Source of the DNA: Modicisalibacter coralii
GTDB lineage: Bacteria > Pseudomonadota > Gammaproteobacteria > Pseudomonadales > Halomonadaceae
Direction: 5' to 3'
Assembly (NCBI RefSeq): GCF_004117855.1
Contig: NZ_QWBW01000021.1
Coordinates: 21,840-85,839 of the forward strand
Length of the DNA: 64,000 bases
Every line of letters begins with the position of its first letter. Position 1 is the first letter of the stretch. A program made the translations under genes and the position numbers. The notes below the pieces were generated by a model. The model made no database searches. It had not been told where the DNA came from and saw nothing but the letters and a program-made list of their open reading frames with translations. Below are positions 18,763 to 26,351 of the stretch, piece after piece.

Positions 18763-18792
18763 TGGCAAAAAACCAAACTATTAGAAGAACTC

Positions 18793-19410
18793 ATGACGCA
18801 GGCAACCACCAAGCAAAGTCGCCGGGAGCAGATCCTCCAGGCGCTGGCGCTGATGCTCGAGGAGGACAGTGGCAAGCGCATCACCACGGCGTCGCTGGCC
18901 CGTCAGGTCGGTGTCTCCGAGGCGGCGCTGTATCGCCACTTCCCCAGCAAGGCGCGCATGTTCGAAGGTCTCATCGAGTTCATCGAGGCCTCGCTGTTCG
19001 AGCGCATCCGCCGGATACTCGACGAAACGCCCGAGGCGCTGCCCCGCTGTCGGCACATCCTGATGCTGCTGCTGGGCTTCGCGGAAAAGAACCCCGGTCT
19101 GTGCCGGCTGCTCAACGGCGACGCCCTGACCGGCGAGACCGCGCGGCTGCGCGTGCGCATGGGGCAGCTCTTCGAGCGTCTCGAGACCCAGCTCAAGCAG
19201 GTATTGCGCGAGGCCGAGCTCCACGAGGGGCTGCGCCCGACGCTGCCGGTCTCCTCGGCCGCCAACCTGCTGCTGGCCTACGCCGAGGGACGCATCGGTC
19301 AGTACGTGCGCAGCGACTTCCGGCGCCGCCCCACCGACAACTGGGAAGAGCACTGGCAGCGGCTGTCGCACGAGCTGATGATCCCCGTGCCCCAGGCCAG
19401 CCGGGCCTGA
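18793..19410 (+). CDS. slmA: Nucleoid occlusion factor SlmA
   Basis: A 205-residue TetR-family protein with the SlmA helix-turn-helix [32 protein letters not shown] near residues 29-60 and the conserved body [25 protein letters not shown]. SlmA binds chromosomal sites and disrupts FtsZ polymers over the nucleoid. Its place at the end of the coaBC-dut block matches E. coli. The product is slightly longer than the 198 residues of E. coli SlmA. No TTA or rare-codon anomalies stand out. Confidence 0.94.
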   Translation: MTQATTKQSRREQILQALALMLEEDSGKRITTASLARQVGVSEAALYRHFPSKARMFEGLIEFIEASLFERIRRILDETPEALPRCRHILMLLLGFAEKNPGLCRLLNGDALTGETARLRVRMGQLFERLETQLKQVLREAELHEGLRPTLPVSSAANLLLAYAEGRIGQYVRSDFRRRPTDNWEEHWQRLSHELMIPVPQASRA

Positions 19411-19430
19411 GCGAACCGCACGCCCACGAA

Positions 19431-19455
19431 AATGCCCGGCTCATGGCCGGGCATT
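19431..19455. terminator. Shared terminator between slmA and rpoH
   Basis: A 10-bp stem AATGCCCGGC / GCCGGGCATT around TCATG. On the minus strand it is followed by TTTCG, so it best serves rpoH, but it can also close slmA from the other side. Confidence 0.7.
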
Positions 19456-19492
19456 CGTCGTCGGGCAACCGGAGAATCGGGACGCGTCGGGG

Positions 19493-20374
19493 TCAGGCGA
19501 CCAGCGACTCGCCGAGCTGCTGACGGATCTTCTTCATGGCGTTCTTCTCGAGCTGGCGAATCCGCTCGGCGGAGACACCGTAGACATCGGCCAGCTCGTG
19601 CAGGGTGGCCTTGCTCTCGGCCAGCCAGCGGCGCTGGAGGATGTCCTGGGAGCGTTCGTCGAGGCTGGCCAGCGCATCCTGGAGGCGACGGGTGGAATCC
19701 GCCTCCCAGTCGCTGTCCTCGAGCTGGGTCGCCGGATCGTAGCTGGCATCGTCGAGATAGTGGGCCGGCGCCTGATAGCCCTGGTCCTCTTCCTCGCTGG
19801 GCGAGGCGTCGAAGCCGGCATCGAAGGCGGACAGTCGCCCTTCCATCTCGCGCACCACCTCGGGCTTGACGTCGAGGTCCTTGGCGATGGCATCGACCTC
19901 GTCGGTGTTCAGCCAGGCGAGGCGCTTCTTGGCGCTGCGCAGGTTGAAGAACAGCTTGCGCTGGGCCTTGGTGGTGGCGACCTTGACGATCCGCCAGTTG
20001 CGCAGCACGTATTCGTGAATCTCGGCCTTGATCCAGTGCACGGCAAACGACACCAGGCGCACGCCCTGGTTGGGGTCGAAGCGCTTGACCGCCTTCATCA
20101 GGCCGACGTTACCCTCCTGGATGAGGTCGGCCTGCGGCAGCCCGTAACCGGAATAGCTGCGGGCGATGTGGACCACGAAACGCAGATGGGCCATGACCAG
20201 ACGACGCGCCGCCTCGAGATCGTTCTCGTCGTGCAGACGGAAGGCGAGTTCGCGCTCTTCGTCGGCGGTCAGGACCGGAATCCCGTTGACTGCCTGAATG
20301 TAGCCGTTCAGGTCATGGCCGGGTGACAGATGGCCAATAGGCTGAAGACTGGTGCTCATGCAGGATGTCTCCAT
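19493..20374 (-). CDS. rpoH: RNA polymerase heat-shock sigma factor (sigma-32)
   Basis: The 293-residue sigma factor has region 2 ([39 protein letters not shown]), the RpoH-specific box [24 protein letters not shown], and region 4 with [24 protein letters not shown]. It directs transcription of chaperone and protease genes. Two in-frame starts are possible: 20374 (AAGGG five bases before) and 20359 (GGAG ten bases before). The first has its ribosome-binding site inside a small predicted hairpin. The upstream ftsX gene is on the same strand with a 150-base gap, and the order ftsY-ftsE-ftsX-rpoH is conserved. Confidence 0.97.
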   Translation of the reverse strand: METSCMSTSLQPIGHLSPGHDLNGYIQAVNGIPVLTADEERELAFRLHDENDLEAARRLVMAHLRFVVHIARSYSGYGLPQADLIQEGNVGLMKAVKRFDPNQGVRLVSFAVHWIKAEIHEYVLRNWRIVKVATTKAQRKLFFNLRSAKKRLAWLNTDEVDAIAKDLDVKPEVVREMEGRLSAFDAGFDASPSEEEDQGYQAPAHYLDDASYDPATQLEDSDWEADSTRRLQDALASLDERSQDILQRRWLAESKATLHELADVYGVSAERIRQLEKNAMKKIRQQLGESLVA

Positions 20375-20378
20375 GTTG

Positions 20379-20432
20379 CCCTTGAAAGGGGAGCCTCCCG
20401 GGCTCTCCCGGAATCGGTTAGTGACCTAACCG
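20379..20432 (-). promoter_or_regulatory. Structured rpoH leader
   Basis: On the minus strand three inverted repeats precede the start codon: CGGTTAG / CTAACCG with a four-base loop (20432-20415), CCGGG / CCCGG (20411-20398), and CCCT / AGGG with loop TTCA (20390-20379). The last one contains the AAGGG Shine-Dalgarno sequence. The small stems are suggestive of temperature-sensitive translation but have not been tested. Confidence 0.45.
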
Positions 20433-20456
20433 TCTTGTCCCGTACCTCGGACACTA

Positions 20457-20486
20457 AGCGTAGAGAGAAGTTCAACTTTCGTGCAA
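20457..20486 (-). promoter_or_regulatory. Possible sigma-70 promoter for rpoH
   Basis: Minus strand TTGCAC (20486-20481), 18-base spacer, TACGCT (20462-20457). It lies about 85 bases upstream of the first rpoH start and just upstream of the structured leader. Confidence 0.4.
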
Positions 20487-20524
20487 GCCTCTCGCGGCCG
20501 GGGAAGCATCTTGTTGATCTAGCG

Positions 20525-21508
20525 CTAGCGCGGACGGGTTTCGGCGAGATGCCGGTGCACGGCAACCCAACCGCCCAGCCAGCCCAATAGTGTACTCGAA
20601 ACCAGCAGCACTGCCGAGCCCCCGACCCCCAGATGGGGCAGACTGAACTGGGCCCCGTAGCTCGCCGCCAGGGCGCGTATCGGCCCGGCCAGCCACTGTC
20701 CGCCGACGGCCAGCAGCAGCCAGGCCACCACCCCGCCGCCCAGCCCGTACCAGGCACCGCTGTAGAGGAAGGGGCGCCGCACGAAGGCATGGGTCGCGCC
20801 GATCAGCGTCACCACCTCGATCTCGCGACGCCGGCTCTCCACCGACAGGCGAATGGTGTTGCCGACCACCAGCAGCGCTCCCAGACCGAACAGCACGCCC
20901 AGCGCCAGCGTCAGGCGCCGGCCGAGTTCCGCCAGACGCCGCAGACGCTCCAGCCAGGCCAGATCGACGCGCACCTCGTCGACGCCGTCGACAGCGTCGA
21001 GTTGCTCGCCGAGATCGCGCACCGCCGCCGGCGCGGTATCGGTCGGCGTGATCACCACGCTGGCCGGCAGGGGGTTGTCGTCGAGTTCGGCCAGGGCATC
21101 GTCGAGCCCCAGCGCCTGCTGGAATTCCGCCATGCCCTCGGCGGCGGTGATCAGCCGCGCGCCGGCGACCTCGGGATGCTGGCGCAGGGTATCGGCGATC
21201 GTCATGGCCTGGCGTTCGCTCACCGCGGGCGCCAGATAGACCGTCAGCGTGGCGCTCTCCTGCAGCCGCTGGCCCACCCCGCTGGCGCCGGACAGCGCCA
21301 GCCACAGGCCGGTGGGCAGGATCAGCGCGATGCCGATGGCGAGCATCGTCAGCAGGCTGGCGACCGGCTGGCGAAGCAGGCGCCGGGCACTGTCGCCGAG
21401 CATGGCGCGGTGATGACGCAACCAGGCACGCGCGCGGCTGTCGAGCCCGGTACGCTGGCTGCGTGCCCCGCGGCGCCGCGCCCCCTGGGGCGTGGGTGGC
21501 GGGCTCAT
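20525..21508 (-). CDS. ftsX: Cell division protein FtsX
   Basis: A 327-residue membrane component of the FtsEX complex, which uses ATP hydrolysis to activate cell-wall amidases at the septum. There is a long basic cytoplasmic N-terminus (ARRRGARSQRTGLDSRARAWLRHH), a first membrane helix near residue 52 (LLTMLAIGIALILPTGLWLAL), a periplasmic loop containing the VSERQAMTIADTL region, and three C-terminal helices separated by NTIRLSVESRRREIEVVTLIGAT. Length is slightly under E. coli FtsX (352). The start overlaps the ftsE stop by four bases. Confidence 0.93.
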   Translation of the reverse strand: MSPPPTPQGARRRGARSQRTGLDSRARAWLRHHRAMLGDSARRLLRQPVASLLTMLAIGIALILPTGLWLALSGASGVGQRLQESATLTVYLAPAVSERQAMTIADTLRQHPEVAGARLITAAEGMAEFQQALGLDDALAELDDNPLPASVVITPTDTAPAAVRDLGEQLDAVDGVDEVRVDLAWLERLRRLAELGRRLTLALGVLFGLGALLVVGNTIRLSVESRRREIEVVTLIGATHAFVRRPFLYSGAWYGLGGGVVAWLLLAVGGQWLAGPIRALAASYGAQFSLPHLGVGGSAVLLVSSTLLGWLGGWVAVHRHLAETRPR

Positions 21509-22188
21509 GGCGCTCCTCCGTCGCTGACCTGTTCGTCGCTGACCAGCCGCCCCTCGCGCAAGCGCAGCACCCGATGGCGCAATCGCGCGATCAGCGCCAG
21601 GTCGTGACTGGCGATCATCACCGTGGTGCCGATGCGGTTGAACTCCTCGAACAGCCGCATGATGTCGGCGGACAACTGCGGATCGAGGTTGCCGGTGGGC
21701 TCGTCGGCGAGCAGCAGCGGCGGCTTGTTGACCACCGCCCGGGCGATCCCCACGCGCTGCTGCTCGCCGCTGGAAAGCTCGACGGGCAGCGCCCGCTCGC
21801 GATGGAGCAGGCCCACCTTGTCGAGCGCGGCGCGCACCCGGCGAGCGGCCTCGCGGGGCTCGAAGCCCTGGATCTCCAGCGGCAGGGCGACGTTGGCGAA
21901 GACGTCGCGATCGAAGAGCAACTGGTGGTCCTGGAAGACCACGCCGATCTGGCGGCGGTAATAGGGCACCTGGCTGATGTGCAACCGGTCGATGTCGTAG
22001 CCGGCGATCAGCAGCCGCCCCCGCGACGGCCGCTCCAGGCGCATGATCAGGCGCAGCAGCGAACTCTTGCCGGCGCCGGAGTGGCCGGTGAGAAACAGCA
22101 TCTCGCCGCGCTCGACCCGGAAGTCGATGTCGGCCAGCGCCTCGAAACGTCCGCCGTAGCGTTTGCCGACGTGCTCGAAGGCGATCAT
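21505..22188 (-). CDS. ftsE: Cell division ATP-binding protein FtsE
   Basis: The 227-residue ABC ATPase has Walker A GHSGAGKSSLLR near residue 34, the Q-loop VFQDHQLLF, signature LSSGEQQRVGIARAV, Walker B LLLADEPTGNLD and the switch histidine in ASHD. It is FtsX's cytoplasmic partner, closely similar in length to E. coli FtsE (222). It lies four bases after ftsY and overlaps ftsX by four bases, so all three are one transcription unit driven from upstream of ftsY. Confidence 0.97.
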   Translation of the reverse strand: MIAFEHVGKRYGGRFEALADIDFRVERGEMLFLTGHSGAGKSSLLRLIMRLERPSRGRLLIAGYDIDRLHISQVPYYRRQIGVVFQDHQLLFDRDVFANVALPLEIQGFEPREAARRVRAALDKVGLLHRERALPVELSSGEQQRVGIARAVVNKPPLLLADEPTGNLDPQLSADIMRLFEEFNRIGTTVMIASHDLALIARLRHRVLRLREGRLVSDEQVSDGGAP

Positions 22189-22192
22189 GCGC

Positions 22193-23575
22193 TCACGATT
22201 CCGCCGACGCGTCGCGATCGAACAGCGCCGTCACGAAGTCCTCGGCGGCGAAGGGCCGCAGATCGTCGAGCGTCTCGCCGACGCCGATGAAGCGGATCGG
22301 CGTCGCCAGCTGCTTGGCCAGCGCGAAGATGATCCCGCCCTTGGCGGTGCCGTCGAGCTTGGTCAGGGTAATGCCGGTGACCGGGATCGCCTCGTTGAAG
22401 GTCTGCGCCTGGGACAGCGCGTTCTGGCCGGTGCCGGCATCGAGCACCAGCATCACTTCGTGCGGGGCCTGCGCATCGAGCTTGGCCATCACCCGCTGGA
22501 CCTTCTTGAGCTCCTCCATCAGATGGCTCTTGTTGTGCAGCCGTCCGGCGGTATCGGCGATCAGCACGTCGACGCCGCGCGCCTTGGCGGCGGCCAGGGC
22601 ATCGTAGATCACCGAGGCGCTGTCGGCGCCGGTGTGCTGGGCGATCACCGGCACCCGGTTGCGCTCGCCCCATACCTTGAGCTGTTCCACCGCCGCGGCG
22701 CGGAAGGTGTCGCCGGCGGCGAGCATCACGCTGCGCCCCTCGTTCTGGAAACGCTGGGTCAGCTTGCCGATGGTGGTGGTCTTGCCCACGCCGTTGACGC
22801 CGACCATCAGGATCACGAACGGCCCTTCGCCCTTGGGCGGCAGGGCGAGCGGCGTGGTCACCGGCGCGAGCAGGGTGGTCAACTCCTCCTGCAACGCCTG
22901 GAACAGCGCCTGCGGGTCCTTGAGTTCCTTGCGCGAGACGCGCTCGGTGAGGTTGTCGATGATCTCGGTGGTGGCCTCGATGCCCACGTCGGCCATCAGC
23001 AACTGGGTCTCGAGGTCCTCCATCAGGTCGTCGTCGATCTGCTTCTTGCCCAGAAATAGATCGGCGAGGCCCTCGGTGAGATTGGCGCGGGTCTTGCCGA
23101 GCCCGGCACGGATGCGCGCCAGCCAGCCCTTCTTCTCGCCGCGCGGCTTGTCGCGACCGGCGGTGGCATGATCGGCCTCGGGCGCGTCGTCGTCGTTGGC
23201 CTGCGCGGGTTCGCTGACCTCGACGGACTCGACGGTTTCGGTTTCGGTTTCGCGCCCGGGGGCCTCGGCGTCATCCGGCGCCGCCGGGTCGCCAGGCGCG
23301 ACGGCCGGCGTCTCGTCGAGTGCGCTGCGCGCCTCGCCGGTGGCGACATCACCGTCGAGGGCCTCACGGGCCGCGGTCTGCTCGAGCGTGTCAGGGGAAT
23401 AGGCGGCCGCCGGCTCACGCTGCGGGTCGACCTCGTGAACCGGCGCCTCGGCCGCGTCGGACTCGCCGCGTTCGGCGGCCTCCTCGACCTCGGTCTCGTC
23501 GACCGAGGCCTCCCGCGCGTCGTCACGCGCCGCGGGGTCCTGCTGTGTCTTCTTGCGCTTGAAAAAACCGAACAT
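22193..23575 (-). CDS. ftsY: Signal recognition particle receptor FtsY
   Basis: The 460-residue protein starts MFGFFKRKKTQQDP, a short amphipathic basic segment typical of FtsY membrane binding, followed by a very acidic, low-complexity region of about 150 residues (A domain) and then the NG GTPase domain: MVGVNGVGKTTTIGKLT (G1), DTFRAAAVEQLK, DTAGRLHNKSHLMEEL (G3), TKLDGTAKGG (G4) and GVGETLDDLRPF. It docks ribosome-SRP complexes at the inner membrane. The start was placed at 23573-23575 because the upstream in-frame ATG adds 15 unconserved residues. Ffh, its partner, is at 59112-60533. Confidence 0.95.
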   Translation of the reverse strand: MFGFFKRKKTQQDPAARDDAREASVDETEVEEAAERGESDAAEAPVHEVDPQREPAAAYSPDTLEQTAAREALDGDVATGEARSALDETPAVAPGDPAAPDDAEAPGRETETETVESVEVSEPAQANDDDAPEADHATAGRDKPRGEKKGWLARIRAGLGKTRANLTEGLADLFLGKKQIDDDLMEDLETQLLMADVGIEATTEIIDNLTERVSRKELKDPQALFQALQEELTTLLAPVTTPLALPPKGEGPFVILMVGVNGVGKTTTIGKLTQRFQNEGRSVMLAAGDTFRAAAVEQLKVWGERNRVPVIAQHTGADSASVIYDALAAAKARGVDVLIADTAGRLHNKSHLMEELKKVQRVMAKLDAQAPHEVMLVLDAGTGQNALSQAQTFNEAIPVTGITLTKLDGTAKGGIIFALAKQLATPIRFIGVGETLDDLRPFAAEDFVTALFDRDASAES

Positions 23576-23610
23576 GGGCAGTCTTGACCGGGAAGGAAAA
23601 CGATGCCGGT

Positions 23611-23639
23611 ATCCTAACACCGCCCGCTACCACTGTGGA
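23611..23639 (-). promoter_or_regulatory. Promoter for ftsY-ftsE-ftsX
   Basis: Minus strand TCCACA (23639-23634), 17-base spacer, TAGGAT (23616-23611), 36 bases from the ftsY start. A TACAAT at 23651-23656 on the plus strand probably serves rsmD, so the 90-base gap is a divergent promoter region. Confidence 0.5.
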
Positions 23640-23665
23640 CACGGCGCGCGTACAATCCGCCGACC

Positions 23666-24295
23666 ATGAGTCGTCATCGTTCCCGCAAGCCCGCGCCGCG
23701 GCGCACCGACCGGGCCACGTCGCCGCGCGGCGGCAAGCTGCGCATCATCGGCGGGCGCTTCAAGCGTCGCCTGTTGAGCGTGCCCGACAGTCCCGGGTTA
23801 CGCCCCACCCCCGACCGCGTCCGCGAAACGCTGTTCAACTGGCTGGCCTTCGAGCTCGCCGGGCGGCGCGTGCTGGATCTCTACGCCGGTACCGGTGCGC
23901 TGGGTCTCGAGGCCCTGTCACGCGGTGCGGCGCAGGCGGTGTTCGTCGAGGCGCAGCCGGCGGTGGCCCGCGCCCTGGAAGCCAACGTGGTCACGCTGGG
24001 GGTCGAGGCCCGCGTGGTGGGCGGCGACACGCAAGCCTATCTCGCCGGCCCGGCGACCCCCTTCGAGCTGGTCTTCCTCGACCCGCCGTTTCGCCAGGGG
24101 TATCTGGAACCGACCTGTGCGGCCCTGGAAAGCGGCGGCTGGCTGGCCGCCGGGGCCTGGGTCTACGTCGAGCACGAGAGCGAGCTCGAACCGAACCTGC
24201 CGGGGGCCTGGTCGCTGCACCGCGAGGTACGCGCCGGCGACACCCGCGGCCGGCTCTATCACCGCCTGGCGTCGCCGCCGGGCGACGCTTGCTGA
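23666..24295 (+). CDS. rsmD: 16S rRNA m2G966 methyltransferase
   Basis: The 209-residue enzyme shows KLRIIGGRFKRRLLSVPDSPGLRPTPDRVRETLFNWL at its N-terminus, the diagnostic RsmD block, then SAM-binding VLDLYAGTGALGLEALSRGA and the catalytic DPPF motif (FLDPPFRQGYL). It methylates N2 of guanine 966 in 16S rRNA. It is divergent from ftsY, as in many gammaproteobacteria. The N-terminal 20 residues are basic and proline-rich and are not conserved in the family. Confidence 0.95.
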   Translation: MSRHRSRKPAPRRTDRATSPRGGKLRIIGGRFKRRLLSVPDSPGLRPTPDRVRETLFNWLAFELAGRRVLDLYAGTGALGLEALSRGAAQAVFVEAQPAVARALEANVVTLGVEARVVGGDTQAYLAGPATPFELVFLDPPFRQGYLEPTCAALESGGWLAAGAWVYVEHESELEPNLPGAWSLHREVRAGDTRGRLYHRLASPPGDAC

Positions 24296-24366
24296 GCCTC
24301 GTGCCACGGCGTACGCTGGCCCCTGTCAAGGCCCCAGACACTGCAAGCAGCGACCAGGAGAAACGC

Positions 24367-24570
24367 ATGAGCAGCGAACTTTTCAACCAGCTCGAACAGA
24401 AGGTCACCAACGCCGTCGAGTCGCTCGAGATGCTCAAGATGGAAGCCGAGGAACTGCGCGAGGAGAACGCCCGCCTCAAGCAGGAGCACGACGAGTGGGA
24501 GCGGCGCCTGAGCGCCCTGCTGGAAAAGTTCCGCGAACTCGAGAGCAACGAGACCGCCAGCCTTTCCTGA
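24367..24570 (+). CDS. zapB: Cell division protein ZapB-like coiled coil
   Basis: A 67-residue, almost wholly coiled-coil protein (SSELFNQLEQKVTNAVESLE then MLKMEAEELREENARLKQEH) with heptad leucines, matching the DUF904/ZapB family in size and pattern. ZapB crosslinks ZapA and the FtsZ ring to the chromosome terminus protein MatP. The start follows AGGAG by seven bases. It lies 71 bases after rsmD and close to the ftsYEX genes. Short coiled coils can look alike, so the assignment depends partly on the position and the family-like VxxAVExLExLKxExxxLxExN pattern. Confidence 0.8.
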   Translation: MSSELFNQLEQKVTNAVESLEMLKMEAEELREENARLKQEHDEWERRLSALLEKFRELESNETASLS

Positions 24571-24651
24571 TCCGCCCCGGCCCGCGTTTTCCCGTCTTGC
24601 GAGCGTCGCCCGCCGCGGCGCTCGACCTCCCTGCCCCTGCCGACGCCTGCC

Positions 24652-25119
24652 TCAGCCCGCGGTGGGTGAGAGCGCACGCGACATCAGCACCGCCGCCTCG
24701 CTACCGCCGTCCGGCAGCGGGTAATAGCCACGGCGACGCCCATCGACCCCAAAGCCCAGTGCCGCGTACAGGCTCCGCGCCGCCAGGTTGGATTCGCGCA
24801 CCTCGAGCAACAGCCGTTCGCTGCCCCAGCCCGCGGCCCGCGCGAGCACACGCTCGAGCAACCTGCTGGCGATACCGCGACGGCGCGCCGCCGGGGCGAC
24901 GGTGATCGCCTGGAGTTCGGCATCGAACGGCAGGCGGGAGAGGGCCGCATACCCGATCAGCGTCTGCGCGTCGTCCACCACCCCCCAGAGTTCGTAGCCG
25001 GGATCCGCTAGCGCCGCGGCGAGCGTCGCCTCGCGCCACGGGTGGGGTTGCCCAGCGCTTTCCAACGCGACCAGTGCCGCCAGGTCGTCGGGCGTCAGGC
25101 GTCTCAGGGCGTCGCTCAT
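24652..25119 (-). CDS. rimI: Ribosomal protein S18 alanine N-acetyltransferase
   Basis: A 155-residue GNAT acetyltransferase with the acetyl-CoA loop ITVAPAARRRGIASRLLE (R/QxxGxG/A pattern) and the RimI C-terminal motif EVRESNLAARSLYAALGF followed by RRGYYP. It acetylates the N-terminal alanine of ribosomal protein S18. The start overlaps the preceding gene's stop in ATGA. In E. coli rimI follows holD, and the same relation is proposed here. Confidence 0.9.
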   Translation of the reverse strand: MSDALRRLTPDDLAALVALESAGQPHPWREATLAAALADPGYELWGVVDDAQTLIGYAALSRLPFDAELQAITVAPAARRRGIASRLLERVLARAAGWGSERLLLEVRESNLAARSLYAALGFGVDGRRRGYYPLPDGGSEAAVLMSRALSPTAG

Positions 25120-25976
25120 GCGTCACTCGCCGGCTCGGCGCCGGGGTGATGCCAGGCGTCTCGCCACTCGGCGAGCTGTGGCCAGAGATCGCGCTTGGCG
25201 CTGGCCGAGCGGCTCAGCTCGGCCAGCGACACGCTCTGCCAGATCGGAAGGCCCAGCAGGCCGCTGCGATCGTCCGCCAGGTCGAGCACCCGCGCGAGCG
25301 TCTCGTCGGCGCCGAACAGCAGCACCCGCTCAGGGTTCCAGCCACGCCGGCGACGGCCCTCGATGAAGGCACGCAGGCCATTGCGGGCCTCCTCCAGTGG
25401 CGCTTCGGCGGGAATGTCCGGCATCAGTGGCCAGCGGAAGTGCTGAAAGTCGGGGGGGCCGGCCAGTTCGATGCCGCCGGCCCGCAACAGGTTGGCGAAA
25501 AGCGTCAGTGCCTGGCCGTCGGGCGCGGCCTCGCCCGGCTGCACGACCAGCCAGCGGCCATCGAGCGCGGCGACCTGCAGGGTGAAGCGCAGCGGCTCCT
25601 GCCGCGAGGGCTCGGCGGAAGGCGCCGCCGTGGCGACGGGCGCTTCCCGGGTGTCGGGGGCGTGCGAGGTGTCGTCGGCCGGGGTCTCGCCGAGCAGGGC
25701 CCGGGCGCGCTTGACCGGCGCCCGGGCAGGCCGCGGCGGCGCCGTTTCGGCGGGGGCCGGGTCGGAAGCCGGCGTCGCCGGCGCGTCGAGCAGGGCATGC
25801 AGGCGCTGGGCGGGCGGCGTCTGCGGCTCGGCCGCCGGGGCTTGCCAGTCGCACTCGGGGGTTTCCAGGGCGTTGGGCAGCCGGTAGCGGCTGACCCAGG
25901 GCGTCAGCCCCATGGCCTCGAGGTACTGGGCGCGCTGCGGTTCGCCCAGCGCGCGCGAGCCGGCGTCAGCGGCCAC
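25116..25976 (-). CDS. holD: Probable DNA polymerase III psi subunit (HolD-like, long form)
   Basis: The 286-residue product has two regions that resemble E. coli HolD: an N-terminal RAQYLEAMGLTPWVSRYRLPNAL (compare LGITQW...RPGAL) and a C-terminal SLAELSRSASAKRDLWPQLAEW (compare ALTDLRANPTARAALWQQI). Between them lies an Ala/Pro-rich insertion of roughly 90 residues not found in the 137-residue E. coli protein. It precedes rimI with an ATGA overlap, exactly as holD does in E. coli. Psi links the clamp loader to chi and SSB. From memory, the Pseudomonas psi is also a long protein beside rimI. The GTG start at 25976 has GAGG five bases upstream and overlaps bolA's end by 11 bases; GTG at 25982 and ATG at 25913 are alternatives. 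Confidence 0.65.
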   Translation of the reverse strand: MAADAGSRALGEPQRAQYLEAMGLTPWVSRYRLPNALETPECDWQAPAAEPQTPPAQRLHALLDAPATPASDPAPAETAPPRPARAPVKRARALLGETPADDTSHAPDTREAPVATAAPSAEPSRQEPLRFTLQVAALDGRWLVVQPGEAAPDGQALTLFANLLRAGGIELAGPPDFQHFRWPLMPDIPAEAPLEEARNGLRAFIEGRRRRGWNPERVLLFGADETLARVLDLADDRSGLLGLPIWQSVSLAELSRSASAKRDLWPQLAEWRDAWHHPGAEPASDA

Positions 25977-26277
25977 CGCCACCTCGGCAGTTGGGCGAAT
26001 CGGGACGCGCGTTGCCGCGGGCCTCCCACTCCGCCGGCGTGTAGAGATGCAGCGCCAGGGCGTGGACGGGGCCGGAAAGCTCCTCGGCCAGCGCGGCATA
26101 GATCTGCTGATGGCGCTTCACCGGCATCAGCCCCTCGAAACGCGACGACACCAGCGTCACCTTGAAGTGCGTCTCGGAATCGGGTGGCACATGGTGCATG
26201 TGACTCTCGTTCTCGACGACCAGATGCACGGGTTCGAGTTCGCGTAGCTTGTCTTCGATGCGTGCCTGAACACTCAT
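25966..26277 (-). CDS. bolA: BolA family protein
   Basis: The 103-residue protein follows E. coli BolA almost end to end: RIEDKLRELEPVHLVVENESHMH, the conserved HFKVTLVSSRFEGLMPVKRHQQIY with the class-defining cysteine/histidine region, and VHALALHLYTPAEWE, ending in a CRGGG-type tail as in E. coli (CRGAG). BolA proteins partner with monothiol glutaredoxins to bind Fe-S clusters and affect cell shape under stress. The start at 26277 follows AGGAGG. It is preceded by a 70-base gap and followed by the holD-like gene. Confidence 0.93.
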   Translation of the reverse strand: MSVQARIEDKLRELEPVHLVVENESHMHHVPPDSETHFKVTLVSSRFEGLMPVKRHQQIYAALAEELSGPVHALALHLYTPAEWEARGNARPDSPNCRGGGGR

Positions 26278-26351
26278 GGAGATTCCTCCTGAATCGATGG
26301 CGATCATTGTAACGTCTCGCGCCCACCGGCGATAAGCGACGACCGGACGTA

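Noticed and set aside
24601..24623. GAGCG / CGCTC inverted repeat between zapB and rimI as a terminator
   Set aside because: The stem is short with mismatches and no T run on either strand.
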